Assembly: GCF_019931215.1 (NCBI RefSeq) | Contig: NZ_JAIOUB010000003.1 | Location: 530,630-594,629, forward strand | DNA: 64,000 nt | Direction of reading: 5' to 3' | Source: Alcanivorax limicola | GTDB taxonomy: Bacteria > Pseudomonadota > Gammaproteobacteria > Pseudomonadales > Alcanivoracaceae | Shown here: piece by piece, positions 16,003 to 23,847 of the stretch | Layout: each line of letters begins with the position of its first letter | Numbering within the stretch: the stretch's first letter is position 1 | Notes under the pieces: model-generated | Databases searched by the model: none | Seen by the model: the letters and a program-made list of their open reading frames with translations, nothing else | What the model was told of the DNA's origin: nothing | Translations under genes and position numbers: made by a program

Positions 16003-17121
16003 ATGGCCGAGGCAATGCTGCAACAGGACTGGACCGACAAGCGCCGCTATCTGTGGCTGCTGAGCACGCTCACCATGCTATTGCCCCTGGGCGCCATCGG
16101 CCTGGTGAATCTCACCGGGCATCCGGTGTTCTGGTGGTTTGGCCCCCTTTTTGTCTTTATCGTCATCCCGATACTTGATGTGATGCTCGGCGAGGAAACC
16201 GAGAACCCGCCAGAGTCCGTGGTGCCACGCCTGGAGCAGGAGCGCTATTACCGCATTGCTGTCTGGGTGGCGGTGGTGTTTCAGTACTGGGCGTTTCTGG
16301 TGGCCGCGCAGGTTATCGCGACAGCGAGCTTGCCCTGGTACAGCTATCTCGGCCTGGCCATTACCACGGGCACGGCCATGGGGATTGCCATCAATACCGC
16401 CCATGAGCTGGGCCACAAGACCAACGGCTTCGAACGCTGGCTGGCCAAGCTGGCGCTGGCGCCGGTGTTTTACGGGCATTTTTTTGTGGAGCACAACCGC
16501 GGGCATCATGTGCGTGTGTCGACCCCGGAAGATCCTGCCTCGTCCCGTTTTGGTGAAAGTTTCTACCGGTTTCTGCCGCGCACGGTCTTTGGCAGCTTGC
16601 GTTCGGCCTGGGAGCTGGAGGCAAAGCGGCTGGAAAAAGAGGACAAGTCTGTCTGGCATATCGAGAACCACAATCTCCAGGCCTGGGGGCTCTCAATACT
16701 GCTGTGGGGCGCGCTACTGGTGGCGTGGGGATGGGTGGTGCTGCCGTTCCTGCTGATTCAGTCAGTGTTCGGTTTCCAGTTGCTGGAAGTGGTGAATTAC
16801 CTGGAGCATTACGGCCTGCTGAGGCAGAAGAAAGACAATGGCCGTTACGAACCCTGTCGCCCCGAGCACTCGTGGAACAGCAATCGTCGGGTGACCAATA
16901 TCTTCCTCTATCAGTTGCAGCGGCATTCCGATCATCACGCCTATCCGACCCGCTCCTATCAATCGTTGCGGCATTTTGACGAGGCACCACAGTTGCCCGG
17001 CGGCTATGCGTCGATGATCGTGCTGGCGTGGATTCCGCCACTGTGGTTTCACGTGATGGACAAGCGCGTTATCGCGCACTACAAGGGCGATATGAATCGT
17101 ATCAACATGGCCAGCGACTGA
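16003..17121 (+). CDS. alkB: Alkane 1-monooxygenase AlkB
   Basis: Integral-membrane non-haem di-iron hydroxylase that converts n-alkanes to 1-alkanols using electrons from rubredoxin. The 372 residues carry all signature motifs: HELGHK (H134-H138), EHNRGHH (163-169), NYLEHYGLL (265-273) and LQRHSDHH (305-312), with about six hydrophobic segments. GGAGG precedes the ATG. It lacks the C-terminal tail of the well-studied P. putida GPo1 enzyme. By alignment the GPo1 residue W55, which limits chain length, corresponds to V51 here, suggesting acceptance of longer alkanes (inference). No rubredoxin gene is adjacent. The 3' end has a 15-bp tandem duplication including the stop codon. It is convergent with the TetR gene at 17141. 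Confidence 0.95.
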   Translation: MAEAMLQQDWTDKRRYLWLLSTLTMLLPLGAIGLVNLTGHPVFWWFGPLFVFIVIPILDVMLGEETENPPESVVPRLEQERYYRIAVWVAVVFQYWAFLVAAQVIATASLPWYSYLGLAITTGTAMGIAINTAHELGHKTNGFERWLAKLALAPVFYGHFFVEHNRGHHVRVSTPEDPASSRFGESFYRFLPRTVFGSLRSAWELEAKRLEKEDKSVWHIENHNLQAWGLSILLWGALLVAWGWVVLPFLLIQSVFGFQLLEVVNYLEHYGLLRQKKDNGRYEPCRPEHSWNSNRRVTNIFLYQLQRHSDHHAYPTRSYQSLRHFDEAPQLPGGYASMIVLAWIPPLWFHVMDKRVIAHYKGDMNRINMASD

Positions 17122-17136
17122 ATGGCCAGCGATTGA
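17107..17136. repeat. 15-bp tandem duplication across the alkB stop codon
   Basis: Two adjacent 15-bp units (ATGGCCAGCGACTGA and a copy with one C-to-T change) lie at 17107-17121 and 17122-17136. The first encodes the last four residues and stop of AlkB; the second repeats the same MASD-stop reading. It is one of many similar short duplications in the window. Confidence 0.95.
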
Positions 17137-17140
17137 ATGA

Positions 17141-17815
17141 TCACTGGCTGAGTTGATTGTTGACCGATATCAGAATGAAACGGGCGGCTTGCACCACGTC
17201 GGCAACCGGTTCCCGGTAGCCATTGAGCATCCAGCGCATGGCCATGTTGACCATGGCGCCAATCAGCCCGGTCGCCAACAGATAATCCCGGGTGTCGTGA
17301 TGCCGGCGCTCCGGATGCAAGCCCCGGAATACCGCGACCAGGAAGTTGGCGAAGTCGTCCATGACGCGCCGATACTGTGCATCCATCTGCGGATTGACCC
17401 CCATGATTTCGACCATGATGACGCGGGCCGAATGGGGGTTGTCGAGCAGAAATTCGAAGTAGGCGGTGAGGGCCGCCTCGGCCATCGCGTCCGGTTCGCC
17501 GCTGCGGTAAGCAATGGCGCGGCTCACCAGCTGTCGTAGCTGGCTGGTGGTCAGTTCATAAATTTCACTGAGCAGGGCGTCGCTGTTGCTGAAGGACTCA
17601 TAGAAATAGCGTTCGGTGAGCCCGGCCTCCGCACAAATGGCACGCACCGACGTGCCGTGAAAGCCGACGCTGCCAAAGATCGTCGTGCCGGCCCGAAGCA
17701 GTTTTTCCCGGCGCTCGGCACGGCGCTTTTCAATGCTGACGCCGCGATAGGCACGGCCACGGGCCGTCGCCTTGGGCTTTGCGGCAGGTTTGGAAGCGCT
17801 GGGGGTCTGTGTCAT
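17141..17815 (-). CDS. TetR-family regulator of the alkane oxidation locus
   Basis: TetR-type repressor of 224 residues. A basic, low-complexity N-terminal tail (TPSASKPAAKPKATARGRAY) precedes the helix-turn-helix at about residues 35-80 (AGTTIFGSVGFHGTSVRAIC, AEAGLTERYFYESF). The C-terminal ligand domain is of the kind found with fatty-acid and hydrocarbon genes. It is convergent with alkB and divergent from the flavin monooxygenase at 17950; the gap contains two palindromes TGACA-N8-TGTCA, one of them with 9-bp arms. Control of the monooxygenase and of itself is strongly suggested; control of alkB is less certain because the alkB site has another sequence. Confidence 0.87.
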   Translation of the reverse strand: MTQTPSASKPAAKPKATARGRAYRGVSIEKRRAERREKLLRAGTTIFGSVGFHGTSVRAICAEAGLTERYFYESFSNSDALLSEIYELTTSQLRQLVSRAIAYRSGEPDAMAEAALTAYFEFLLDNPHSARVIMVEIMGVNPQMDAQYRRVMDDFANFLVAVFRGLHPERRHHDTRDYLLATGLIGAMVNMAMRWMLNGYREPVADVVQAARFILISVNNQLSQ

Positions 17816-17825
17816 GGCGCCATGT

Positions 17826-17903
17826 TGACATGGCTTATTGTCAGAAGTAAAGTGACATCATTCATTGTCACTTTGGCTGACTGTCACTTTTAGCTAATGT
17901 CAC
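17826..17903. promoter_or_regulatory. Cluster of TGTCA operators upstream of the flavin monooxygenase
   Basis: Two palindromes share the form TGACA-N8-TGTCA: one at 17826-17843 and a longer one at 17849-17874 with perfect 9-bp arms (AAAGTGACA and TGTCACTTT). Two more half-sites follow at 17882-17890 (TGTCACTTT) and 17898-17903 (TGTCAC). The set lies between the divergent TetR gene and the monooxygenase and probably binds several TetR dimers. Confidence 0.75.
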
Positions 17904-17949
17904 GTTTGCTTGCAGGCGAGTGCGCCCCCGGCGCCCGGAGGATCGAAGC

Positions 17950-19470
17950 ATGAACACCAAAAAGACCAGCCCGGAATTCGATGTCGCCATCATCGGCAGC
18001 GGCTTTGCCGGCCTGTGCATGGCGATCAAGCTCAAGGAGCAGGGCCGCGATAATTTCGTGATTCTGGAGCGGGCTCAGGATGTCGGTGGCACCTGGCGCG
18101 ACAACCATTACCCTGGCGCCGCCTGTGATGTGCCTTCGCACCTGTATTCCTTCTCTTTTGCACCAAACCCGGACTGGTCGCGGAAATACCCGACTCAGCC
18201 GGAGCTGTATGCCTATTTGCGCAAGATCGCCGCCGATTATGACCTGCTGCGCCACATTCGTTTCGACAACACGCTCGAGGCGGCGCAGTACGATGAAGAG
18301 CACCACGTCTGGGCGGTACGCACCAGCCAGGGCAGTCTTACCACGCGCGCACTGGTGATGGGCAATGGCGGTCTGGCCGAGCCGAAGCTCCCGGAGATTC
18401 CCGGTGTTGCGCAGTTCAAGGGCAAGACCTTCCACTCGTCTCGCTGGGATCACGATTACGATCTGAGTGGCAAGCGCGTCGCGGTAATCGGTACCGGCGC
18501 GTCAGCGATCCAGCTGGTGCCGGAAGTGGCCAAAGTGGCGGGGCAGCTGGACGTCTACCAGCGCACGCCCAACTGGATCATTCCGCGCCCGGATCGCGGC
18601 TATTCTGGGCTGGAAAAGGTGCTGTTTCGCCGGATTCCGGCCAGCCGCCGACTGCATCGCAATGCCATCTACTGGAGCCACGAGGCCCGCGTGATGGGTC
18701 TGGTGCTGCACCCGGCGCTGATGAAAGTGTTCCAGAAAGTGGCCGAGCGGCACATCCGCAAGCAGGTCAGGGACCCGGCGCTGCGCGATCAGGTGACCCC
18801 GGATTACACCATTGGCTGCAAGCGTATTCTGATCTCCAACGACTGGTATCCGGCGTTGCAGAAGCCCCATGTCAGCCTGGTCACAGACGGCATTCGCGAG
18901 ATCCGCGCCCACAGTATCGTGGCGGCGGATGGCCGGGAGCGCGAGATCGACGCCATCATCTACAGCACCGGCTTCTATGCCACCGAGAACCCCATTGCCG
19001 CGGTGGTCACCGGACGCGACGGCAAGACCCTGGCGGACATCTGGCAGGATGGCGAAGAGGCGTATCTGGGCACCCTGGTCAACGGGTTTCCGAACCTGTT
19101 TCTGATCGTGGGTCCCAACACGGGTCTGGGGCACAGCTCCATGGTGTTCATGATCGAGACCCAGGCCAGCTATATCCTGCGTCTGCTTGGCGAGATGGAG
19201 GCACAGGTTTCCCGGACGCTGGAAGTGCGCGAGTCCGTGCAGCAGGGCTACAACGCGCGGCTGCAGGCCCGTCTGGGCAATTCCATCTGGTCCACCGGGT
19301 GTGACAGCTGGTACAAGCACAAGAGCGGCAAGATCACCGCGCTATGGCCGGGCTTCACGTTCCAGTTCTGGCTGCGGGCGCGCCGTTTCGACGCCAGCGA
19401 CTACCTGTTTGATGGTGTGTCCGGCGACGGGTATGTGGCCGCAGATGAGCCAGGGCGCGCTACTGTGTGA
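17950..19470 (+). CDS. Flavin-dependent Baeyer-Villiger-type monooxygenase
   Basis: Class B flavoprotein monooxygenase of 506 residues using NADPH and O2, probably inserting oxygen into ketones or acting on long-chain hydrocarbon derivatives. ATG 17950 has GGAGGA seven bases upstream. The FAD fold is IIGSGFAG (residues 14-21), the NADPH fold VIGTGASA (179-186), and between them is the Baeyer-Villiger fingerprint FKGKTFHSSRWD (F156, H162, W166). The motif GTWRDNHYPGAACDVPSHLY is also typical. AlmA, the long-chain alkane monooxygenase of Alcanivorax and Acinetobacter, belongs to a neighbouring branch; this protein matches the classical fingerprint better, so I do not name it almA. It is divergent from the TetR gene and sits near alkB, which suggests a role in subterminal or further oxidation of hydrocarbons. 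Confidence 0.87.
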   Translation: MNTKKTSPEFDVAIIGSGFAGLCMAIKLKEQGRDNFVILERAQDVGGTWRDNHYPGAACDVPSHLYSFSFAPNPDWSRKYPTQPELYAYLRKIAADYDLLRHIRFDNTLEAAQYDEEHHVWAVRTSQGSLTTRALVMGNGGLAEPKLPEIPGVAQFKGKTFHSSRWDHDYDLSGKRVAVIGTGASAIQLVPEVAKVAGQLDVYQRTPNWIIPRPDRGYSGLEKVLFRRIPASRRLHRNAIYWSHEARVMGLVLHPALMKVFQKVAERHIRKQVRDPALRDQVTPDYTIGCKRILISNDWYPALQKPHVSLVTDGIREIRAHSIVAADGREREIDAIIYSTGFYATENPIAAVVTGRDGKTLADIWQDGEEAYLGTLVNGFPNLFLIVGPNTGLGHSSMVFMIETQASYILRLLGEMEAQVSRTLEVRESVQQGYNARLQARLGNSIWSTGCDSWYKHKSGKITALWPGFTFQFWLRARRFDASDYLFDGVSGDGYVAADEPGRATV

Positions 19471-19594
19471 GCAGGGCGCGAATGCAGCGCGTTTTTGCGG
19501 CTGTGATGTGCGATAATCAGCGCCATATTTTGCTGACAGATGACGCATAGATGACGGTAACGACGAAGAAACGGGGCGCGGGAGTGACCGGGCT

Positions 19595-19843
19595 GTGATT
19601 GTACCCTGGGAAGAAATCGGCGCTGACACCCTGCAGAACCTGATCGAGGAGTTCGTATCCCGTGATGGCACCGACTACGGCGAGCAGGAGGTGGCACTGG
19701 AACGCCGCGCCGAGCAGGTGCGCCAGCTGCTACGCCGTGGCGAGGCCGTGATCTGGTTCGACGACGCCACCGAGTCCGTTACCATCATGTCGAAGCAGCA
19801 GCTGAATGACATGACCCCGCCGGAAGATCCGCTCTTTCCCTGA
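19595..19843 (+). CDS. yheU: YheU-family (UPF0270) small protein
   Basis: Conserved 82-residue cytosolic protein of unknown function. The opening MIVPWEEIGADTLQNLIEEF and the following DGTDYGEQE match the YheU/UPF0270 family throughout, and the length is normal. Translation most likely starts at GTG 19595, with GGAG about ten bases upstream. It stands alone after the monooxygenase gene with a gap of about 120 bp. Confidence 0.88.
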   Translation: MIVPWEEIGADTLQNLIEEFVSRDGTDYGEQEVALERRAEQVRQLLRRGEAVIWFDDATESVTIMSKQQLNDMTPPEDPLFP

Positions 19844-19903
19844 CGGGCAGGCGGATCAGCCGAGTCGCGGGGCCTTGCTGCCGTCACTGGCAAACAGTCA
19901 CTG

Positions 19904-20293
19904 TCAAACAAGCAAGTGTATCGCCATCCCCACCATGACCAGCCAGCTCAACACGATGCCCGCCTGACGTCCCTTGTTGACGGCGCTTGGCCGGGTCATG
20001 CCCGCCGCATGCAACAGTCGCCCCAGAAAGAAGACGCCGCCATAGAGATGCAGAGCGGTGCCAGAGGCTCCTGTGAGCTCCAGAACGGCAAGACCGATCA
20101 ACACCAGTGGTACGTATTCGGCGGCATTGCCGTGGGCACGGATGGCCTGGGTCAGCGTTCTGTTGCCGCCGTCACCGAGGGAGACCTTGCCGCCCAGGCG
20201 TTGGCGCACGACATTGGCGGCCAGCGCCGTCATCAGCAGCAGGAACAGGCCGGTGTACAAGGCGGTAACGGGTAGCAGTAGTGCGGTAGTCAT
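19904..20293 (-). CDS. MAPEG-family membrane protein
   Basis: Small integral membrane protein of 129 residues related to microsomal glutathione S-transferase and leukotriene C4 synthase (MAPEG). Four hydrophobic helices are visible, and the family signature AIRAHGNAAEYVPLVLIGL lies at about residues 50-68. The ATG at 20293 overlaps the mnmC stop by four bases; a GTG at 20302 is also in frame. The bacterial members mostly have unknown substrates. Coupling to mnmC probably reflects co-transcription only. Confidence 0.82.
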   Translation of the reverse strand: MTTALLLPVTALYTGLFLLLMTALAANVVRQRLGGKVSLGDGGNRTLTQAIRAHGNAAEYVPLVLIGLAVLELTGASGTALHLYGGVFFLGRLLHAAGMTRPSAVNKGRQAGIVLSWLVMVGMAIHLLV

Positions 20294-22230
20294 GGTGTCC
20301 ACTCCGGTTGTTTTTTGCGTTGTCTGAGAATAAAGCGTTCTGGCGCCAGCGCACGCACCAGCTCTTCGTCCACCGGGCGGGGCTCGTCATTGACAAGCGC
20401 CGCAATCAATTCGGCGCACAGGGTGCTGCCCGTAATGCCACGGCTGCCATGGGCTACACTCATATACACCCCCTGAAGCATCCGGTGCGGATTGCCCGTG
20501 GCGTCGGGCACCGGCCCGGCCACGGGCAGGAAATCGGTGCTCTGGCAGCGCAGGCCAACGCGCTGCCCGCTGATGTGGATCTTCTCGCCACCCAGGGCAT
20601 GCCAGTATGCCGGGAGCTGTTGCTGCAGCTCCGTCAGGTTGCGCTGGTCATCATCCGGGTCGACCTCGATATCATGGCGCCGCAGATCGAACGTCGCGCC
20701 GACGCAATGCAGGCCCCGAATCGCCGGCGTCAGATAGCCGCTGTGACAGATGGCCTGTTGCCACTGCCGGCTGGCCTCGGTGGCCTGACAATAACTCACC
20801 TGTCCACGGATCAGCTTCAGGGGCAGCCAGTGCAGGCCCACCAGATCGCGAGCGGCACCGGCGTTGGCCAGGACGACGATGTCCGCCTGGCTGGAGGTGC
20901 CGGAATCATGACGCACTATCCAGCCGCCCCCATCGACGGGGGTCAGCGCACACACGGCGTGCTGCTGCAAACGGATCAAGGGGTGGTCCAGCAGGTGGGC
21001 GCACCAGTCCGGCGGCGAAATATAGCCGCCCCGCAGCAGGTTGATCCCCCGGCCATCGGACGTAGGTTGTAACAGTGAGGCAGGCCAGTGACCGCTGTGC
21101 AGGGCAGCCTGCTGCTTGTCCTGATGGCGCGCTTCCGCCGGATATTGCGCGACACCGGTCAGCGCGCCCTGGTCGCAGTGGGCCGGGAAACCATGACGGT
21201 TGAGCCAGTGCAAGGTGTGCAGATAGCTGCTCTGGTAGAAGCGATTCTGCGCCGTGGCGTGGGCGCTGGGGGTGGTATAGACCACACCGGCCAGATTGCC
21301 CGAGGCGCCGCTGGCGATACCGGCGGGGTCGAACACCGTGACCTGCCAGCCGCGCTCGGCGAGCGCTCGGGCGCAGGTTGCACCGGCGAGCCCGGCGCCG
21401 ACAATGGCGGCCTGACCCGGGCGTGCGGATTGTGGCTGCCATGGTGGCTGTGATGGTGGCTGGGAGTGTGGCTGCGAGTGTGGTGTATCAGCGCTGTCCG
21501 AACAGCTGCCTGGGCCGACGAAGTGCCCGGTCAGCATTTCCCGTTTTCGTCCGAAGCCGGGCACCCGCTGCATCGCAAAGCCCGCGGCAATCAAACCGCG
21601 CCGGACAAACCCGGCGGCGCTAAAGGTAGCAATGCTGGCGCCAGGCGCGCTCAGTCGCGCCAGTTGCTGAAAGAGCGGCGGGCACCACATGTCCGGGTTG
21701 CGGGCTGGTGCAAAGCCATCCAGAAACCAGGCATCGACACGGGCGTGGGTCTCTGACAACGCTGTCACGGCATCGGCGAAGATCAGGGTCAGCAGGATGC
21801 GGCCGCCCGAGAGCGAGAGCCGGTGGAAGCCGGGCGTCAGAGGCGGGTAGTGCGCAGCGAGTTCAGCTGCCAGCGCGGCAGAAGCGGGCCAGTGCTGCAA
21901 GGCACGGCGCAAGTCCTCATGACCCAGGGGATGCTTTTCCACAGATAGAAAATGCAGCGTCGCGTCTGCCGGTGCATCCTTCAGAAAGGCCTGTGCTGCG
22001 CAGAGAAAATTGAGCCCGGTGCCGAAGCCGGTTTCGCCGATGACAAAGCGGCCCCGTGCCGGCAGAGCACGAAAGCGCGCATTGAGCCGGTTGCCTTGCA
22101 GGAAGACATGCTGCGTTTCTGCGGGCCCGTCATCGCGGGAAAAATAGGGGTCGCCGAACTCCGGCGCGACGGGAACATTGGCCTGCCAGTCGAGCCGGGC
22201 AGGCGTGATCGGGGGAAAACGCTCGCTCAT
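20290..22230 (-). CDS. mnmC: Bifunctional tRNA mnm5s2U biosynthesis protein MnmC
   Basis: Completes the wobble-uridine modification of tRNAs: an FAD-dependent oxidase removes carboxymethyl from cmnm5s2U and a SAM-dependent methyltransferase makes mnm5s2U. The 646 residues contain the methyltransferase domain first (GETGFGTGLNFL at 65-76; WFLDGFAPARNPDMW) and the oxidase domain after about residue 270 (AIVGAGLAGATCARAL; HGSRGITGSTL near the end), the usual order and length. The linker between domains contains a degenerate repeat of His/Pro-Ser-Gln-Pro made by four 12-bp tandem units at 21434-21481. Its ATG overlaps the stop of the upstream lipoprotein gene by four bases. Confidence 0.95.
   Translation of the reverse strand: MSERFPPITPARLDWQANVPVAPEFGDPYFSRDDGPAETQHVFLQGNRLNARFRALPARGRFVIGETGFGTGLNFLCAAQAFLKDAPADATLHFLSVEKHPLGHEDLRRALQHWPASAALAAELAAHYPPLTPGFHRLSLSGGRILLTLIFADAVTALSETHARVDAWFLDGFAPARNPDMWCPPLFQQLARLSAPGASIATFSAAGFVRRGLIAAGFAMQRVPGFGRKREMLTGHFVGPGSCSDSADTPHSQPHSQPPSQPPWQPQSARPGQAAIVGAGLAGATCARALAERGWQVTVFDPAGIASGASGNLAGVVYTTPSAHATAQNRFYQSSYLHTLHWLNRHGFPAHCDQGALTGVAQYPAEARHQDKQQAALHSGHWPASLLQPTSDGRGINLLRGGYISPPDWCAHLLDHPLIRLQQHAVCALTPVDGGGWIVRHDSGTSSQADIVVLANAGAARDLVGLHWLPLKLIRGQVSYCQATEASRQWQQAICHSGYLTPAIRGLHCVGATFDLRRHDIEVDPDDDQRNLTELQQQLPAYWHALGGEKIHISGQRVGLRCQSTDFLPVAGPVPDATGNPHRMLQGVYMSVAHGSRGITGSTLCAELIAALVNDEPRPVDEELVRALAPERFILRQRKKQPEWTP
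21434..21481. repeat. 12-bp tandem repeat (x4) in the mnmC interdomain linker
   Basis: Four imperfect 12-bp units starting GGCTG follow one another at 21434, 21446, 21458 and 21470. On the coding strand they give a run of HSQP/PSQP-type residues between the methyltransferase and oxidase domains. The repeat keeps the frame. Confidence 0.85.
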
Positions 22231-22916
22231 TCTTCAGCGATGACGTCAGTGTTCGCGGCGGCAAACTCCAGTAATGCGGTGCGCATATCAGCGTCCAGCG
22301 CAGTGCCGCGCTGGTCTCGCTCGCTGTCGGACAGGTCGGTGACCGTGACGGTGGCTGTTGCGCTCAGGAATATCGGCGGCAGGGCGGTGACGGTCAGCAC
22401 GGTGAGGGCATCGGCGCTGGCGTAATGCTGCAGCAGGTGGCCGACGGCCAGGGGGTGACTGATCCGGGCGGCGACATCCATCCGCTCTTCGCTGATCGTC
22501 ACCTCCCGGGCGCCCCGTTGCACGGCACGCTCGCCAAGGCTCTGGCGCTGCTGGCCATATTGGCCTGCCACGCGTCGCGTGGGCGCCATGTCTTCCCACC
22601 CCGACGGGATCGGAAACAGATGAATGTCCAGCCGTTGCTCGCGGCCGTCTTCCTGCGCCCGCACGTAGCGCAGCAGGCGCAATGCGCGTTCATCCATCTG
22701 CATTTCGCCCTGGAAGGTGAACGCGCCGAGCGTGGCCGGTGCCTGCCAGGCATCCAGATCCACATCCACCGGAGGCATTTCCCAGGGAATCTGTTCGTTC
22801 ATGCGCTCCTGGTCGCTCAGGTATTCCCGAGCGCAGCCGGACAGGCCCAGTGAAGCAACAAGCAGGGCGACAGAGAGCAGTGCAACAGGCAAGCAGCGAT
22901 AGGCAGGGCGAGTCAT
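22227..22916 (-). CDS. Hypothetical lipoprotein
   Basis: Putative lipoprotein of 229 residues, not recognised. The signal peptide (about residues 1-27; LLVASLGLSGC) ends in a lipobox with Asp absent at +2, so outer-membrane sorting is expected. The mature part begins AREYLSDQERMNEQIPWEMP and is otherwise mixed alpha/beta without a known motif. It is the first gene of a tightly coupled set: its stop overlaps the mnmC start (ATGA), and mnmC in turn overlaps the MAPEG gene. The upstream gap leads to the divergent gene at 23227. Confidence 0.7.
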   Translation of the reverse strand: MTRPAYRCLPVALLSVALLVASLGLSGCAREYLSDQERMNEQIPWEMPPVDVDLDAWQAPATLGAFTFQGEMQMDERALRLLRYVRAQEDGREQRLDIHLFPIPSGWEDMAPTRRVAGQYGQQRQSLGERAVQRGAREVTISEERMDVAARISHPLAVGHLLQHYASADALTVLTVTALPPIFLSATATVTVTDLSDSERDQRGTALDADMRTALLEFAAANTDVIAEE

Positions 22917-23147
22917 CAGGGTGCGGTCCTCGTGTGATCACCGGGACTGGAATGTCAGCAGTGCATTGTAGCCGAGGGCCGCGTTGTCAGTCATGCAGTG
23001 CTCAGAATTTGTGCCGCGACAGAGTGAGTGATGTCACCGTGATATCGCTTTTCCGGGCAAGACGGGTTCCGGTTTGTGCACTGACTGACCATTCATCCCT
23101 TTTGCTTACTTTTTATCATGAAGAGCATGCTTTCTGATCTTTTTTTC

Positions 23148-23195
23148 GTATAATGCCGGGCATAACTATTAGCCGCACCGATGAAAGGGTGTGGC
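23148..23195 (+). promoter_or_regulatory. Promoter and leader hairpin upstream of the gene at 23227
   Basis: The 310-bp gap 22917-23226 between divergent genes contains a good -10 box (TATAAT, about 23151-23156) after an AT-rich run. Just downstream, GCCGCACC (23172-23179) can pair with GGTGTGGC (23188-23195), with one G-U pair, around an 8-base loop. The hairpin would lie near the 5' end of the transcript. It does not match a riboswitch I know. I see nothing else in the gap. Confidence 0.5.
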
Positions 23196-23226
23196 AGTTC
23201 TCGTTTGATAGGCGCCGGGGGGCGTG

Positions 23227-23751
23227 ATGACAATGATGATTTCATGTATGAGCGCAGGCGTTCGCATGACAGCCAGAGTGCTCGCTGCTCTCTTCAGTCT
23301 TTCAATCATGTGCCTGGCGCATGCTGAACAGCCTCCTGTAACCCCTTTGTCGCACCCGGCTTCCCTGCATCCGGCATTGAGCGCTGCCTTGTGCCGTGCG
23401 GCGGCCGAAGACAGCGCGCTGGCGCCGCAAATGGAAGCGATGCTGGAAAGTGGGCTGATCAGCTATGACCAGGTGGGTGACGTACTGAATCTGGATTGTC
23501 AGTCCCGCTCTCTGCTGGAGCGGGTTGTGGCGGGGCAGCATGCCGAAAATCTGGAGTATCTGGCCATTGATCTGGGGCTGGATATTGATCAGCCCCAGGT
23601 GCAGATGGGCGTTCAGCTTGTCTCTTTCATCGCCTTCCTGGAGGCCCGGGCAGTGCAGGCTGAGCCGGCGCTGAAGGCGTTCATCAATGAATATCTGGCG
23701 TATTTCCGTGACGCCGAGTTCAACCCGAATCTGGCGTTGAGCATGTATTGA
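23227..23751 (+). CDS. Hypothetical secreted protein
   Basis: Small exported protein of about 160-174 residues, not recognised. A signal peptide is clear from MTARVLAALFSLSIMCLAHA; the start could be ATG 23227, four bases after a run of six G, or ATG 23266, which gives a signal peptide of normal length. The mature part is helical with two Cys (ALCRAAAED, LNLDCQSRS) that may form a disulphide, and ends NPNLALSMY. It has its own promoter with a leader hairpin and a strong terminator, so it is transcribed alone. Confidence 0.7.
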   Translation: MTMMISCMSAGVRMTARVLAALFSLSIMCLAHAEQPPVTPLSHPASLHPALSAALCRAAAEDSALAPQMEAMLESGLISYDQVGDVLNLDCQSRSLLERVVAGQHAENLEYLAIDLGLDIDQPQVQMGVQLVSFIAFLEARAVQAEPALKAFINEYLAYFRDAEFNPNLALSMY

Positions 23752-23812
23752 CCTGCGTTGAGTACTTTTGCCCCAGTTTGTTCTGCTTCTGCCTGATAGC
23801 AGCATGACATGA

Positions 23813-23839
23813 CCCCAATGACTCATTGGGGTTTTTTTT
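23813..23839 (+). terminator. Rho-independent terminator
   Basis: A 9-bp stem (CCCCAATGA with TCATTGGGG) is followed by eight T residues. It ends transcription of the gene at 23227 and lies just before the end of the convergent dnaE2. Confidence 0.93.
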
Positions 23840-23847
23840 GGCTCGCA

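Noticed and set aside
17950..19470. Naming the flavin monooxygenase almA
   Set aside because: It has the classical Baeyer-Villiger fingerprint and an N-terminal sequence closer to ketone monooxygenases than to AlmA, so the specific name is not supported by the sequence alone.
23161..23226. Possible c-di-GMP riboswitch upstream of the gene at 23227
   Set aside because: Only one short hairpin is present; the conserved GEMM motifs and second stem are missing.
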